Notes: generated by a model not told the origin, from the sequence alone. Shown: positions 33,009-41,839, counted from the stretch's first letter. The stretch: DNA of 64,000 bases from Croceifilum oryzae (GCF_030814315.1 NZ_JAUSUV010000003.1:186001-250000); one strand, 5' to 3'. Program-made: numbers and translations.

Positions 33009-34373
33009 ATGGTAACTTTATCTATTTATAGAGAAATATGGGATAAGGCGAATGAAACAGAAAATAGAAGCAAAGCTCAGATATGGATCGAACAAATCGT
33101 GTTCTGTTTCATTGTAGCCATCGGATTAACTTGTTTAGTTCATTTTTTTGGAACGAAAAGCGCTATTATCATCTATTTTTTTAGTTTGTTTTTGTTACAG
33201 TCGTCCTACTACTTTGTAACAACTCATGTTTATGAAAGTACCTCTACAACGATTAGCTTTGCCAAGTCGATGCCGGTTTCGGTACATCGCTTTTTTTGGT
33301 ATTATGTTTCGTGTAATAGCAATTCATGGGTCTTTATTATCATCGACTCTCTTCTGGCGGCTTCTGTCTTACTTTATTTTGATGCTGATTTCATGCAGGT
33401 CGTGATGCTACTTGTTCGGGTTCAATTAATGAATTTTGTATGGTCCTCTATTAGCATTTACAACATGTTTCGAAAGGGGACTAATCTCTCCCCACTCATT
33501 TTTAAATTGATCTTTTTTGCTTTTCTCATTATCATTTATAATGTATGGAATCGATTTCATGTGAGTTTCTCGATTGATAGTGTCATGTTGTTTGTAGACA
33601 TGATCCTCGTTTTTCTGAGTGTACTCATTTTAGTATTTTATCCTTACATGGTGCAGAGATGCCTAGTAGAGAGTGCTCATACGAGTAGTTCTAGGCTAAA
33701 AGTCCCAGCGAGGATAGTAGAGTTATGTTCGGCTTTATTCCCACGTAAAAGCCTACTGGGTCCTGCTTTAAAAATTCACTTACTCCGGCTCTTACGGAGT
33801 GAAGAGTATCTTAGTAAGATGTTAGGCATTGGAATCATTTTATTTTTTGTTAAATCTATTTCTTACATATTTTTAGGTAAATCTGATTCGAAGGACCATT
33901 TTGATTTGTTGTATCCTTCTTTTATGATTGTATATTTTTCATTTAATAATCTACGTGTGGATTATCAGTTGGAAGAGAAGCACAACTTACTTGATTATCC
34001 TATCGCAAATAGATTAGACCGCTTAGGTTTAAATATTATACACGGTGTCTTTGTCTTCTTGCTCGGGCTACTATTTTTTTCTGTGGAGATTCTCTCAGGA
34101 ATGCTAAATCCGAGTCAGCTACTTAATCCTATTTTGCTATTAATATGCTTATACATAGCCACGTTGATTGTAAAGGTGCCCAAGGGAAAGTTGAAAGTAG
34201 GGCAGAAACTGAAAGTCAGCTTTTTTTGTATATTGACCTGTTTATCTATCGAAATCCCTTGGTTAATTTGGTTCCATTTCATTTATGTGAAGCTACTGCT
34301 TCTAGGAATCACAATTGTATGGGCTTATTTAAGAACGTACCGAAGAAATACTGAAATGAAATCAATCTCTTGA
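33009..34373 (+). CDS. ABC permease of the bacteriocin locus
   Basis: ATG 33009 after GGAAGTAGGAA; 454 aa with about 10-11 membrane segments grouped in two blocks (about 30-220 and 270-445), separated by a soluble stretch. TFMI-like features are lacking; it carries SISYIFLG, PSFMIVYFSFNNL and LLGITIVWAYL but no recognised named family, as expected for the poorly conserved permeases paired with bacteriocin ATPases. The 57-residue gene starts 18 bases downstream. AT-rich, like the rest of the locus. I cannot name a subfamily. Confidence 0.72.
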   Translation: MVTLSIYREIWDKANETENRSKAQIWIEQIVFCFIVAIGLTCLVHFFGTKSAIIIYFFSLFLLQSSYYFVTTHVYESTSTTISFAKSMPVSVHRFFWYYVSCNSNSWVFIIIDSLLAASVLLYFDADFMQVVMLLVRVQLMNFVWSSISIYNMFRKGTNLSPLIFKLIFFAFLIIIYNVWNRFHVSFSIDSVMLFVDMILVFLSVLILVFYPYMVQRCLVESAHTSSSRLKVPARIVELCSALFPRKSLLGPALKIHLLRLLRSEEYLSKMLGIGIILFFVKSISYIFLGKSDSKDHFDLLYPSFMIVYFSFNNLRVDYQLEEKHNLLDYPIANRLDRLGLNIIHGVFVFLLGLLFFSVEILSGMLNPSQLLNPILLLICLYIATLIVKVPKGKLKVGQKLKVSFFCILTCLSIEIPWLIWFHFIYVKLLLLGITIVWAYLRTYRRNTEMKSIS

Positions 34374-34391
34374 TAAGGAAGTGATCAAAGA

Positions 34392-34565
34392 ATGAAAAAA
34401 TTGACCCGTGTAGCTGAGGTTATCTTGGTACTTTCATTTGTGTCATACTTACTGTCTAAATACGTAATTGCAGGGCTAAAGCCGTATTCTAGTTTGTTTT
34501 TTACCTGCGCAGCAATTGGTTTAGTTCTAAAAATAGTATTCTCTTTGGGTGCTAAGAAAGAGTAG
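34392..34565 (+). CDS. Small membrane protein, probable bacteriocin immunity factor
   Basis: ATG 34392, with AAGGAAGTGAT at 34375-34385, encodes 57 aa ending TAG 34563. Two membrane helices: VAEVILVLSFVSYLLSKYV and PYSSLFFTCAAIGLVLKIVF, with basic MKKLTR N-terminus and KKE C-terminus. Small basic membrane proteins accompany many leaderless bacteriocins, where they protect the producer; the position as last gene of this unit fits. Sequence gives no family. It is short and was verified by translation only. Confidence 0.65.
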   Translation: MKKLTRVAEVILVLSFVSYLLSKYVIAGLKPYSSLFFTCAAIGLVLKIVFSLGAKKE

Positions 34566-34594
34566 AACGAAAAAAATGAGGGGTTGGCTGTCCG

Positions 34595-34627
34595 CAGAAA
34601 CGAGAAAGTTCGTTTCTGTTTTTTTAT
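34595..34627 (+). terminator. Terminator of the bacteriocin transport unit
   Basis: CAGAAACGA (34595-34603) pairs with TCGTTTCTG (34610-34618), six-base loop, followed by TTTTTTT. Confidence 0.85.
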
Positions 34628-34650
34628 TGGTTTAGGTCATAGAATACAAA

Positions 34651-34700
34651 CAAAACGAACTCTAGTGAAGGGGTCTTATCTCACTAGAGTTCGTTTTGTT
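34651..34700 (-). terminator. Terminator at the end of the kinase gene
   Basis: Perfect 18-bp stem CAAAACGAACTCTAGTGA / TCACTAGAGTTCGTTTTG (34651-34668 and 34681-34698) with a 12-base loop. The kinase stop codon lies inside it, so its last codons double as hairpin. T-rich on the minus side. Confidence 0.8.
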
Positions 34701-35806
34701 TGTTCGATTGAATGGTTACTTTCTTGGTTATTACTATTTAGGCATGAATTTAATAGAATCCCAAATAGGATAATGATGAAAATGGCACCGATCAGATAAA
34801 TCCATTTTTTCTTAGTAGCTTCAACTGTACGCTTTCTTCTCAAGTCTACGTTGGGTCTCTGTTGAGCTTGAACCTGTGCACTGGAGCGAGAACGATCTGT
34901 ATTCGAGATAGAGTAGGCTTTTGAGTTTGACCTCGTTTTGGTAAGGCTCTCTGATCTCCTGCTAGCCGGATTTTTCTCCTTGGACGTAGCATGCAGGGCA
35001 GATTGAAGTGCTTTTTTCATTTCTTCAGCTGTTTGAAAACGCTTTTTAGGATCTTTTTCCATCGATTTGCGCAATACTTGTGTGAACTCAGCTGGGATGT
35101 CTGGATTGATCTTACGGGGGTCTGGTACGGGGGTTTGGATATGCTTTAATACGATTGCAATATCCTCCTCAGCGTGGAACGGGACCTTACCTGTGACCAT
35201 CTCATACATAACAATACCAAGTGAATATAGATCTGAAGGGTATCCGATTACATGACCTCTTGCTTGTTCGGGAGAGAAGTAGTGGATGGAGCCCATGATC
35301 GTTCCGGTCTTGGTAAGATTGTTCGTGTTGCGTAATAGGCGCGCGATTCCAAAGTCAGCCACCTTATATCGTCCACCTGGAGTGCACATGATATTATGTG
35401 GTTTGATATCGCGGTGAATGATGCCATGATTGTGTGCATGTTGAAGGCCACTACAAATCTGAATCGCAATTTGCATAGCTTCTTTTGCGCTTAATCGTTT
35501 CTTAGACTGAATGAGTTGCCGTAGTGCTTGTCCTTCTACATATTCCATCACCATATAGTAGAGAGGACCTTCTTGCCCGGCATCATACAAATTTACAATG
35601 TTTGGATGGGACAATCGGCCAGTGGCTTGAGCCTCCCATACAAAGCGTCGGACATATTCATGATCATAAATGAGACGTTGATTCATAATCTTGATCGCAA
35701 CCGTGCGATCTTGAACATTGTCATAGGCTTTGTATACAGTTGCCATCCCACCAGTGCCGAGGATATGATGTATTTGATATCGCCCGGCTAGTAGCCTTCC
35801 TTCCAT
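34676..35806 (-). CDS. PrkC-like Ser/Thr protein kinase lacking PASTA domains
   Basis: Start ATG 35806 (with AAGGTG upstream) is preferred over ATG 35812 and GTG 35815; 376 aa. Kinase domain about residues 5-270: GTGGMATVYKA glycine loop, VAIKIM (Lys), HRDIKPHN catalytic loop, DFGIAR and SIHYFSPEQARG. After a basic linker (residues about 275-340, Ser/Arg-rich) comes one membrane helix (WIYLIGAIFIIILFGILL) and only about 25 exterior residues. Typical PrkC/PknB have PASTA repeats outside that bind muropeptides; here they are absent, so the signal must be different or come through the linker. Confidence 0.87.
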   Translation of the reverse strand: MEGRLLAGRYQIHHILGTGGMATVYKAYDNVQDRTVAIKIMNQRLIYDHEYVRRFVWEAQATGRLSHPNIVNLYDAGQEGPLYYMVMEYVEGQALRQLIQSKKRLSAKEAMQIAIQICSGLQHAHNHGIIHRDIKPHNIMCTPGGRYKVADFGIARLLRNTNNLTKTGTIMGSIHYFSPEQARGHVIGYPSDLYSLGIVMYEMVTGKVPFHAEEDIAIVLKHIQTPVPDPRKINPDIPAEFTQVLRKSMEKDPKKRFQTAEEMKKALQSALHATSKEKNPASRRSESLTKTRSNSKAYSISNTDRSRSSAQVQAQQRPNVDLRRKRTVEATKKKWIYLIGAIFIIILFGILLNSCLNSNNQESNHSIEQTKRTLVR

Positions 35807-35992
35807 CGGCATCACCTTTTTCTGAGATCGGATGGCTTATCATCTATCTTATTATAAAATTAGCATTGTTAAAGGGTAAGGTACATATCTATTATTCCGA
35901 AAAAACCTTCGTGTTACAAGTTTTTTTCCTCCTTGTTAACAGAAAGGACACGCTAAATCGGTTTAAATCACTTTTTTATAGTGGAGGACTGT

Positions 35993-36139
35993 ATGGAAAA
36001 ACGTAGATGGTATGTAGTCGGATTGATGATTCTCTTCTTCCTTGTGGTTGGGAAGTTACTGAAGTTAACGTTTGCTGCATTAGGGATATTTGTGATGCTG
36101 GGCGTGCTTCTCCTATATTTATTTAAAAATAAATCTTGA
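35993..36139 (+). CDS. Small membrane protein
   Basis: GTGGAGGAC precedes ATG 35993; 48 aa ending TGA 36137. Two hydrophobic helices (VVGLMILFFLVVGKLL and FAALGIFVMLGVLLLYLF) with a basic start, MEKRRW, and KNKS end. It lies between the kinase (divergent, about 190 bases away) and the HU gene. No family recognised; small two-helix proteins of this kind are common and often unannotated. Confidence 0.55.
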   Translation: MEKRRWYVVGLMILFFLVVGKLLKLTFAALGIFVMLGVLLLYLFKNKS

Positions 36140-36226
36140 ATGGCTGAACAAATCTAGCTAATATAGGTATGACAGGAGAAATGCCTTGTAAGATAAGGCT
36201 GTCCTTGATTGTTAGGAGGGTTAAGC

Positions 36227-36502
36227 TTGAACAAAACCGAATTGATCAATAAAGTTGCAGAAGTTGCTCAGCTGACGAAAAAAGATGCGGGTCTTGCTGT
36301 AGACGCTACATTGAATGCGATTACAGAAGCTCTAGCAACGGGTGAGAAGGTTCAACTGATTGGCTTTGGTAACTTTGAAGTGCGTGATCGTGCAGCTCGT
36401 AAAGGCCGCAATCCGCAAACTGGAGAAGAAATCGAAATCCCAGCTACGAAAGTACCAGCATTCAAACCAGGTAAGCAGTTAAAAGACGAAGTTAACGCTT
36501 AA
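36227..36502 (+). CDS. hup: DNA-binding protein HU
   Basis: TTG 36227 sits about seven bases after TAGGAGGGT (36213-36221); the upstream in-frame codons overlap that site. 91 aa, the standard size. [51 protein letters not shown] (the arm sequence) and [15 protein letters not shown] are diagnostic of HU. It compacts the nucleoid and is usually essential in Bacillus. Own terminator follows; glucokinase begins 85 bases later. Confidence 0.95.
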   Translation: MNKTELINKVAEVAQLTKKDAGLAVDATLNAITEALATGEKVQLIGFGNFEVRDRAARKGRNPQTGEEIEIPATKVPAFKPGKQLKDEVNA

Positions 36503-36520
36503 TTTGGAGTACATAGAGGA

Positions 36521-36556
36521 AACCAGCACTTACATTTGTGGATGCTGGTTTTTTCT
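36521..36556 (+). terminator. Terminator after hup
   Basis: AACCAGCA (36521-36528) pairs with TGCTGGTT (36543-36550), followed by TTTTTTC. Confidence 0.85.
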
Positions 36557-36586
36557 TATCAATATATAGAATCTGGGTGATGATGG

Positions 36587-37516
36587 ATGACACGCTATAT
36601 AGGTGTGGATTTAGGTGGAACCAAGATCGCTGCGGCATGTGTAGATGAAAGTGGACACATCACAAATGAGACCCGAATCGATACCCGTGCTCATGAAGGA
36701 GCCGAAAGCGTATATGGGCGGATTAAGCAAGTGATTATGCGTGCAAGCGGTGAGGAGCCTATTTATGGGATTGGGATTGCCGTACCCGGATTAACAGATC
36801 CTCAGACAGGAACGATCTTAACCTTGTCCAATATTCCGAGTCTCGATGGGTTTCCGCTTGCTGAAAGATTAGCGAAAGAGTTTGGTGTTTCCGTTCATAT
36901 TGACAACGATGCCAATGCGGCCACTTGGGGGGAATACCATTTTGGATCAGGGAAGGGAGCCGATTCACTCATCTTCGTTACAATCAGTACGGGTATAGGT
37001 GGCGGAATCATTTTAAATGGGCAGACGATCCAAGGCAAACAAGGCTTTGCTGGTGAGCTGGGGCATATGGTGGTCGATCCAGAAGGCTTTGTGTGTGGAT
37101 GTGGGCGAAAAGGGTGCCTAGAGGCCGTCGCTTCGGGTACAGCTATCGCTCAGTGGGCCAAAGAAGCGAATCCACAAGCCCTTTTCTTCCAGTATGCGAA
37201 AGAGCAGGATCGAGATGTACGTTCTGAAGATGTGTTCCAAGCGTGGGAAGCGGGAGACTCCATTGCAGATGAAATTGTGAAAAACGTGATTCGCTATCTA
37301 GGAATTGGCTTTGCGAATTATATCCATATCTTCAATCCAGAGCGCATCGTAGTAGGTGGTGGTGTTTCAAAAGCAGGGGTACGATTTTTCGACTTACTAC
37401 ACCTACAAGTGGAGCAAGAAACGATGCCTGTTTATAGAGGTACCTTTGAAATCGTTCCAGCTAAATTGTTTGAGCGTGGTGCGATCCTAGGGGCGGCTAT
37501 GCTGTGTGCAAAATAG
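36587..37516 (+). CDS. glcK: ROK-family glucokinase
   Basis: 309 aa. IGVDLGGTKIAAA (phosphate 1), GIGIAVPGLTDPQTG, DNDANAATWGE (catalytic Asp), TISTGIGGGIILNG and the zinc motif CGCGRKGCLEAVASG (two CxCx6C type cysteines) identify a ROK sugar kinase; ELGHMVVD and the general length agree with GlcK of Bacillus. It phosphorylates glucose at the entry of glycolysis in the cytosol. Start ATG 36587 with a GGGTGATGA preceding. Not obviously in an operon. Confidence 0.9.
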   Translation: MTRYIGVDLGGTKIAAACVDESGHITNETRIDTRAHEGAESVYGRIKQVIMRASGEEPIYGIGIAVPGLTDPQTGTILTLSNIPSLDGFPLAERLAKEFGVSVHIDNDANAATWGEYHFGSGKGADSLIFVTISTGIGGGIILNGQTIQGKQGFAGELGHMVVDPEGFVCGCGRKGCLEAVASGTAIAQWAKEANPQALFFQYAKEQDRDVRSEDVFQAWEAGDSIADEIVKNVIRYLGIGFANYIHIFNPERIVVGGGVSKAGVRFFDLLHLQVEQETMPVYRGTFEIVPAKLFERGAILGAAMLCAK

Positions 37517-37544
37517 GGGCTGGATGTCAGCCCTGATTCACATG

Positions 37545-37573
37545 AAAAAACCCCTCAGACAGCAGCTGAAGGG
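37545..37573 (-). terminator. Terminator of the CorC/HlyC gene
   Basis: On the minus strand CCCTTCAG pairs with CTGAGGGG (one bulge), followed by TTTTTT; it lies 24 bases after the stop. Confidence 0.75.
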
Positions 37574-37596
37574 CTTCTATGATGATTCGAAAGCGA

Positions 37597-38892
37597 TTAT
37601 GTTGCAACAGGTGATTTCTTCACCATAATACGTGCGATCCTACGATTTTCAATGGTTTCTACTTCAAACGTATACCCAAAGGCATCATGCGAATCTCCGA
37701 TGTTCGGAATGGCTTGTAGCTGAGAGAAAAGCCATCCGCCAATGGTATCGTTATCTTCATCTTCTAATCTTAGTTTAAAATGTCTATTTACATCTTCTAA
37801 TAGCAAGCGTGCATCAATGGATGTATGCGAACCCGTACTACGGAATAAAGGTAGCTCTTGGTCAAATTCATCTTGAATCTCTCCAAAAATCTCTTCCATG
37901 ATGTCCTCTAATGTGATAATCCCTGATGTACCACCAAATTCATCGACCACGATGGCCATCCCCGCGCGATTTTTTTGTAAGGTAAACATAACATCTTTAA
38001 TCTCCATCGTTTCTGGGACAAACGAGACGGGACGAGATAAATCTTTTAATGTGGGTTGTTTTCCTTTGGCTAATGCTTCAAATACATCTCGTATATGGAT
38101 AATCCCGATAATCTGATCTTTGTCTTGTTCACAGATCGGAAATCGAGTATGTGTCGAGTTAACAATAATATCTAAGTTTGTAGCGAAATCATCTTCTGAG
38201 TAGATACAGGTCATCTGGGTTCTGGAGATCATCACTTCACGAGCAATCCGCTCGGTAAAGTCAAATACATTGTCAAATAACTGCATCTCTGTCTTATCAA
38301 TATAACCACTCTTATGACTCTGCTGGAGTACCAAGCGAATCTCTTCTTCGGTGTGAGCAGAGTGATGGTCGTTTGTTTCAATGCCGCATGCGCGTAAGAG
38401 CCCATTGGCGGAACCGTTGAGGACAAAAATAAAAGGCCGAAAGATAGAGTAAAACAAGTGTAATGGCGCAGCGATCCACAGGGTAACTTTTTCAGCTTGA
38501 CGAATTGCTAGAGTCTTGGGTGCCATCTCACCTACTACAATGTGTAAGAAGGTAACGATCAGGAAGCCAACTGCCACAGAGATCGTGTGAATGAACCATT
38601 CGGGTGTTTGGAAAACTATGAGTATGGGTTTGAGAAGCCTAGCAATAGCTGGCTCGGCCACCCAACCAAGTCCGAGAGAAGCGAGGGTAATCCCTAGTTG
38701 TGTTGCTGATAAATATGCATCTAGGTTGGCAAGCACCTTTTGTGCGAGCCTACCGCGTCGATGCCCTACTTGGGCAATTCGAGTGCTTCGAACTTTTACG
38801 ATAGCAAATTCAGCAGCAACGAAGAATCCGTTGAGGAAAACGAGGAATAATGCGAATATCAAATACAGTGAGTTACTTATGACCCCTTCCAA
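37597..38892 (-). CDS. CorC/HlyC-type transporter-like protein (DUF21-CBS-CorC)
   Basis: 431 aa. N-terminal DUF21/CNNM membrane domain (residues 1-190: LYLIFALFLVFLNGFFVAAEFAIVKVRSTRI and three further helices), a CBS pair (about 205-330: VMISRTQMTCIY, IVDEFGGTSGIITLEDIMEEIFGEIQDE) and a C-terminal CorC_HlyC domain (about 345-425). Such proteins (YhdP/YugS/MpfA in Bacillus and Staphylococcus) are linked to magnesium efflux or homeostasis, not to haemolysis. It is transcribed alone. The Mg2+ importer MgtE gene at 44377 is in the same 8 kb, which is suggestive but not evidence. Confidence 0.88.
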   Translation of the reverse strand: MEGVISNSLYLIFALFLVFLNGFFVAAEFAIVKVRSTRIAQVGHRRGRLAQKVLANLDAYLSATQLGITLASLGLGWVAEPAIARLLKPILIVFQTPEWFIHTISVAVGFLIVTFLHIVVGEMAPKTLAIRQAEKVTLWIAAPLHLFYSIFRPFIFVLNGSANGLLRACGIETNDHHSAHTEEEIRLVLQQSHKSGYIDKTEMQLFDNVFDFTERIAREVMISRTQMTCIYSEDDFATNLDIIVNSTHTRFPICEQDKDQIIGIIHIRDVFEALAKGKQPTLKDLSRPVSFVPETMEIKDVMFTLQKNRAGMAIVVDEFGGTSGIITLEDIMEEIFGEIQDEFDQELPLFRSTGSHTSIDARLLLEDVNRHFKLRLEDEDNDTIGGWLFSQLQAIPNIGDSHDAFGYTFEVETIENRRIARIMVKKSPVAT

Positions 38893-38996
38893 AAGGTCAA
38901 CCTCCTAGTAAAATAGAATATAGTGTTACAACTTTAATCATAAGTCACTTACATAATGAAAGTAAATATAAAATATTATTTTTTTAATTTAATTAA

Positions 38997-39034
38997 TAAA
39001 AAAACTAGACTCCATGTAGGGTCTAGTTTTTTTA
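38997..39034. terminator. Terminator after livF
   Basis: AAAAACTAGAC (38997-39010) pairs with GTCTAGTTTTT, flanked by A and T runs, so it works on both strands. It ends the liv operon (minus) at the 39045 stop. Confidence 0.8.
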
Positions 39035-39044
39035 TTTGAGGGTA

Positions 39045-39749
39045 TTAGGCGAGGTAGGCTTCGCGGATTTGTTCGTTTCCGAGTAGTACATCGGCGTGGT
39101 CTTGTAGGGCGATGGAGCCGGTTTGGATGACGTAGCCGCGATCGGCGATTTGTAGGGCTTGGTAGGCGTTTTGTTCGACTAGGAGAATGGTCATCCCGGA
39201 TTGGTTTAGTTTTTGGATGATCTCAAAAATCTGTTCTACGACAACGGGGGCTAGGCCCATGGAGGGTTCGTCGAGTAGGAGGATCTTGGGATTCATCATG
39301 AGTCCACGTCCGATGGCAAGCATCTGTTGCTCCCCGCCGCTCATGGTTCCTCCTTTTTGAGAGAGTCGTTCTTTTACTCTCGGGAAGTATTGAAAAACTC
39401 GTTCCATCCGTTCGGTAATTTGTTTTTTATCTTTTACTTGGAAGGCTCCCATCTCTAAGTTTTCTTTTACTGTGAGTCCTGGGAAGATACGTCGTCCTTC
39501 GGGAACATGAGCAATTCCTAATTCGGCGATAGTGTGGGGAGGCTGGCTTTGAATTTCGTTTCCTTCAAATAAAATAGTCCCTGTTGTTTTGACTTGTCCG
39601 CAAATGGCTTTGAGGGTGGTTGATTTACCGGCGCCGTTGGAGCCGATTAGGGTGACAATTTCACCTTGCTGGACGTGTAGGGATATGTCGTGTAATGCCT
39701 CTATCTGGCCATAAAAGGAGCGAATGGATTGAAGTTGAAGTAGACTCAT
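39045..39749 (-). CDS. livF: Branched-chain amino-acid ABC transporter ATPase LivF
   Basis: Start ATG 39749 (MSLLQLQSI), with AAAGGAGACC upstream, gives 234 aa; the upstream in-frame start overlaps livG. GSNGAGKSTTLKAICG (Walker A), MSGGEQQMLAIGRGLMMNPKILLLDEPSMGLAP (signature and Walker B) and LVEQNAYQALQIADRGYVIQTG are LivF signatures. Last gene of the minus-strand liv operon. With LivG it powers uptake of leucine, isoleucine and valine or related compounds. Confidence 0.93.
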   Translation of the reverse strand: MSLLQLQSIRSFYGQIEALHDISLHVQQGEIVTLIGSNGAGKSTTLKAICGQVKTTGTILFEGNEIQSQPPHTIAELGIAHVPEGRRIFPGLTVKENLEMGAFQVKDKKQITERMERVFQYFPRVKERLSQKGGTMSGGEQQMLAIGRGLMMNPKILLLDEPSMGLAPVVVEQIFEIIQKLNQSGMTILLVEQNAYQALQIADRGYVIQTGSIALQDHADVLLGNEQIREAYLA

Positions 39750-39771
39750 AAGGGTCTCCTTTCCTATGTTC

Positions 39772-40545
39772 TTATACTGAAATGGCACTTTTCCCTAGGT
39801 AAGCCTCAATGACGTTGGGATTGTTTCGGATTTCTTCAGGTAAACCTTGGGCGATGAGTTGACCATGGTCTAACACATAGATTTGCTCGGAGATTCTCAT
39901 CACGAGTTTCATATCATGTTCGATGAGGATGACGGTGATTTGTTTATCATCCCGGATCTGTAGGATGAGATCGGTTAATTCAGTAGTCTCTTTTGGATTC
40001 ATCCCGGCGGCAGGCTCATCAAGAAGTAGGACTTTGGGATGAGTGGCTAGCGCTCGGGCAATTTCTAACTTGCGCTGTGCCCCATAAGGGAGGTTTTTCG
40101 CTTGATGGTTTACCCAATCGGCTAGGCCGACGTATTCGAGAAGAGAATATGCATCGTAGCGGGCTTGTTCTTCCTCAGAACGAACTTTAGGTGTTGAAAA
40201 TAGTGTGCCAAGGAAGCCGGCTTTTAGGTGGGTATGCATGCCGACCATTACGTTTTCGAGGACACTCATCTCTTTAAACAAACGGATGTTTTGAAATGTG
40301 CGTGCAATCCCTTTTTCCGCAATGAAATTGGGCTTTAGGCCCGTGATGGGCTTTTGATCGAGATGGATCTCTCCGCCGTCGGGGGAGTAGATTCCTGTGA
40401 TCATGTTAAAGAATGTGGTTTTACCTGCTCCGTTAGGACCGATGACGGCAGTGATGGATCCTTTTTCAAAGTTGATGGAGACATCTTTGACAGCAGTGAG
40501 TCCGCCAAAGTGTTTGGTAATGCTGGTGGCTGTTAACATCGACAT
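39772..40545 (-). CDS. livG: Branched-chain amino-acid ABC transporter ATPase LivG
   Basis: 257 aa, GGAGGA before ATG 40545. GPNGAGKTTFFNMITGIYSPDGG (Walker A), GIARTFQNIRLFKEMSVLENVMVGMH (Q-loop region) and LPYGAQRKLEIARALATHPKVLLLDEPAAGMNP (signature) are LivG hallmarks, with the IEAYLG C-terminus typical of the family. It pairs with LivF as the two ATPases. Its end lies 22 bases before the livF start. Confidence 0.93.
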   Translation of the reverse strand: MSMLTATSITKHFGGLTAVKDVSINFEKGSITAVIGPNGAGKTTFFNMITGIYSPDGGEIHLDQKPITGLKPNFIAEKGIARTFQNIRLFKEMSVLENVMVGMHTHLKAGFLGTLFSTPKVRSEEEQARYDAYSLLEYVGLADWVNHQAKNLPYGAQRKLEIARALATHPKVLLLDEPAAGMNPKETTELTDLILQIRDDKQITVILIEHDMKLVMRISEQIYVLDHGQLIAQGLPEEIRNNPNVIEAYLGKSAISV

Positions 40546-40564
40546 GGATTGATTCCTCCAAACA

Positions 40565-41830
40565 TTAGATGGAAGTGGTTGTTTCTTTTGTTTTTGTATT
40601 TTTCTTTGAGAGTTTTGCTTTGAGATCAGCGATTTTGTATGTTTTGTTTTTGGCTGGGATGAGTCCTTGGGGTCGGAAGATGGCGATGCCGACGAGGACG
40701 AGTCCGAATAATAGACGTTGCATTTTAGCTGGCGAGAATACCTCAGGTACGTGTAGGTTTTGGGTGAGGAATAGGGTAATCTCAGTTAAAATTTGTAGAT
40801 TGAGAATGGAGATGATCGCGGCACCTAAGATAACACCAGGGACGCTACCCATTCCGCCTAAGATGACCATCACTAAGATGGTGATGGATTCTAATAAGGT
40901 GAAGCTGGTAGGATCGACGAATTGATTTTTTGCGGCAAAGAGAACGCCCATCATGCCGGAAAAAGAAGCACCGAGAGCAAAGGCCCATAACTTGGTTTTC
41001 ACAAGGGGAATTCCCATGGCCTGAGAGGCAATCTCGTCTTCTCGTATGGCTTTCCACGAACGTCCTAATTTGGAGTCTTCAAAGCGCCGAACGGCATAGA
41101 TGACGAATCCTAAGACAATCAAAACCAAGAAGTAAATGTGAGAGGCTTGTGTAAATGTGAAACCAAATAGTTTAGGTTGGGGGATTCCCGAAATTCCGAG
41201 TGCTCCGTTGGTAATATTGATGGGCTTATCCAAGTTGTTAAATACAATACGGATGATTTCACCAAACCCTAAGGTGACAATGGCGAGATAATCGCCTTTT
41301 ACCCGCAAAACGGGAACACCCAAGATAATGCCAAATAATGCCGCTACCAGTGCTCCTACGATAATAAAGAGCCAGAATGATTCTCCGCCCAGTGGGAAGA
41401 TGGAGGAGTTATGAAAGAGGGCTTGTGCTTGTGGGGAGGCAAAAATCCCGTACACATAGGCTCCGAGTGCGAAGAAGGCGACAAATCCTAGATCGAGTAA
41501 GCCTGCGAAGCCAACTACGATATTTAACCCAAGTGCCATGGCGATGTAGATTCCGGCCATAACGGCGACTTCCATATACACTTGCTGGGAAGGACCGCCA
41601 GAAGCAGCAACGGGAATGACGGCAAAGGCGATTAGGGCACCAGCGCCCCATTTGATCCAGTTGGAAAAGGTTGTGTAGTACAGAAGTAAGAAAGAGAAAA
41701 GTAAAAGTAAAAAGGATGTGACTGATTTATCCATGAGATAGAGACTTGTGCTTGTACATAGGACGATGAGAAGAATGAGAACCGACTGAAAAGTGCGGCT
41801 ACTTGAGAAGAGAGAAGCTAATTTTTTCAT
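40565..41830 (-). CDS. livM: Branched-chain amino-acid ABC permease LivM
   Basis: Start ATG 41830 (MKKLASLF) is seven bases behind AGGTG; GTG 41839 is too near. 421 aa, about 10 membrane segments. IAMALGLNIVVGFAGLLDLGFVAFFALGAYVYGIF and VLRVKGDYLAIVTLGFGEIIRIV are LivM signatures. The N-terminal about 90 residues are longer than in E. coli LivM. Co-operates with LivH as the membrane pore of the transporter. Overlapping/adjacent to livH (gap nine bases). Confidence 0.91.
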   Translation of the reverse strand: MKKLASLFSSSRTFQSVLILLIVLCTSTSLYLMDKSVTSFLLLLFSFLLLYYTTFSNWIKWGAGALIAFAVIPVAASGGPSQQVYMEVAVMAGIYIAMALGLNIVVGFAGLLDLGFVAFFALGAYVYGIFASPQAQALFHNSSIFPLGGESFWLFIIVGALVAALFGIILGVPVLRVKGDYLAIVTLGFGEIIRIVFNNLDKPINITNGALGISGIPQPKLFGFTFTQASHIYFLVLIVLGFVIYAVRRFEDSKLGRSWKAIREDEIASQAMGIPLVKTKLWAFALGASFSGMMGVLFAAKNQFVDPTSFTLLESITILVMVILGGMGSVPGVILGAAIISILNLQILTEITLFLTQNLHVPEVFSPAKMQRLLFGLVLVGIAIFRPQGLIPAKNKTYKIADLKAKLSKKNTKTKETTTSI

Positions 41831-41839
41831 GATTTTCAC

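Noticed and set aside
35740-36006. 88-codon plus-strand ORF near the kinase start
   Set aside because: Overlaps the kinase 5' end antisense and the intergenic region; the 48-residue gene at 35993 is better supported.
37514-37533. Hairpin GGGCTG/CAGCCC right after glucokinase
   Set aside because: Short stem not followed by a T-run; the better hairpin at 37545 fits the opposite gene, so the end of glcK remains unclear.
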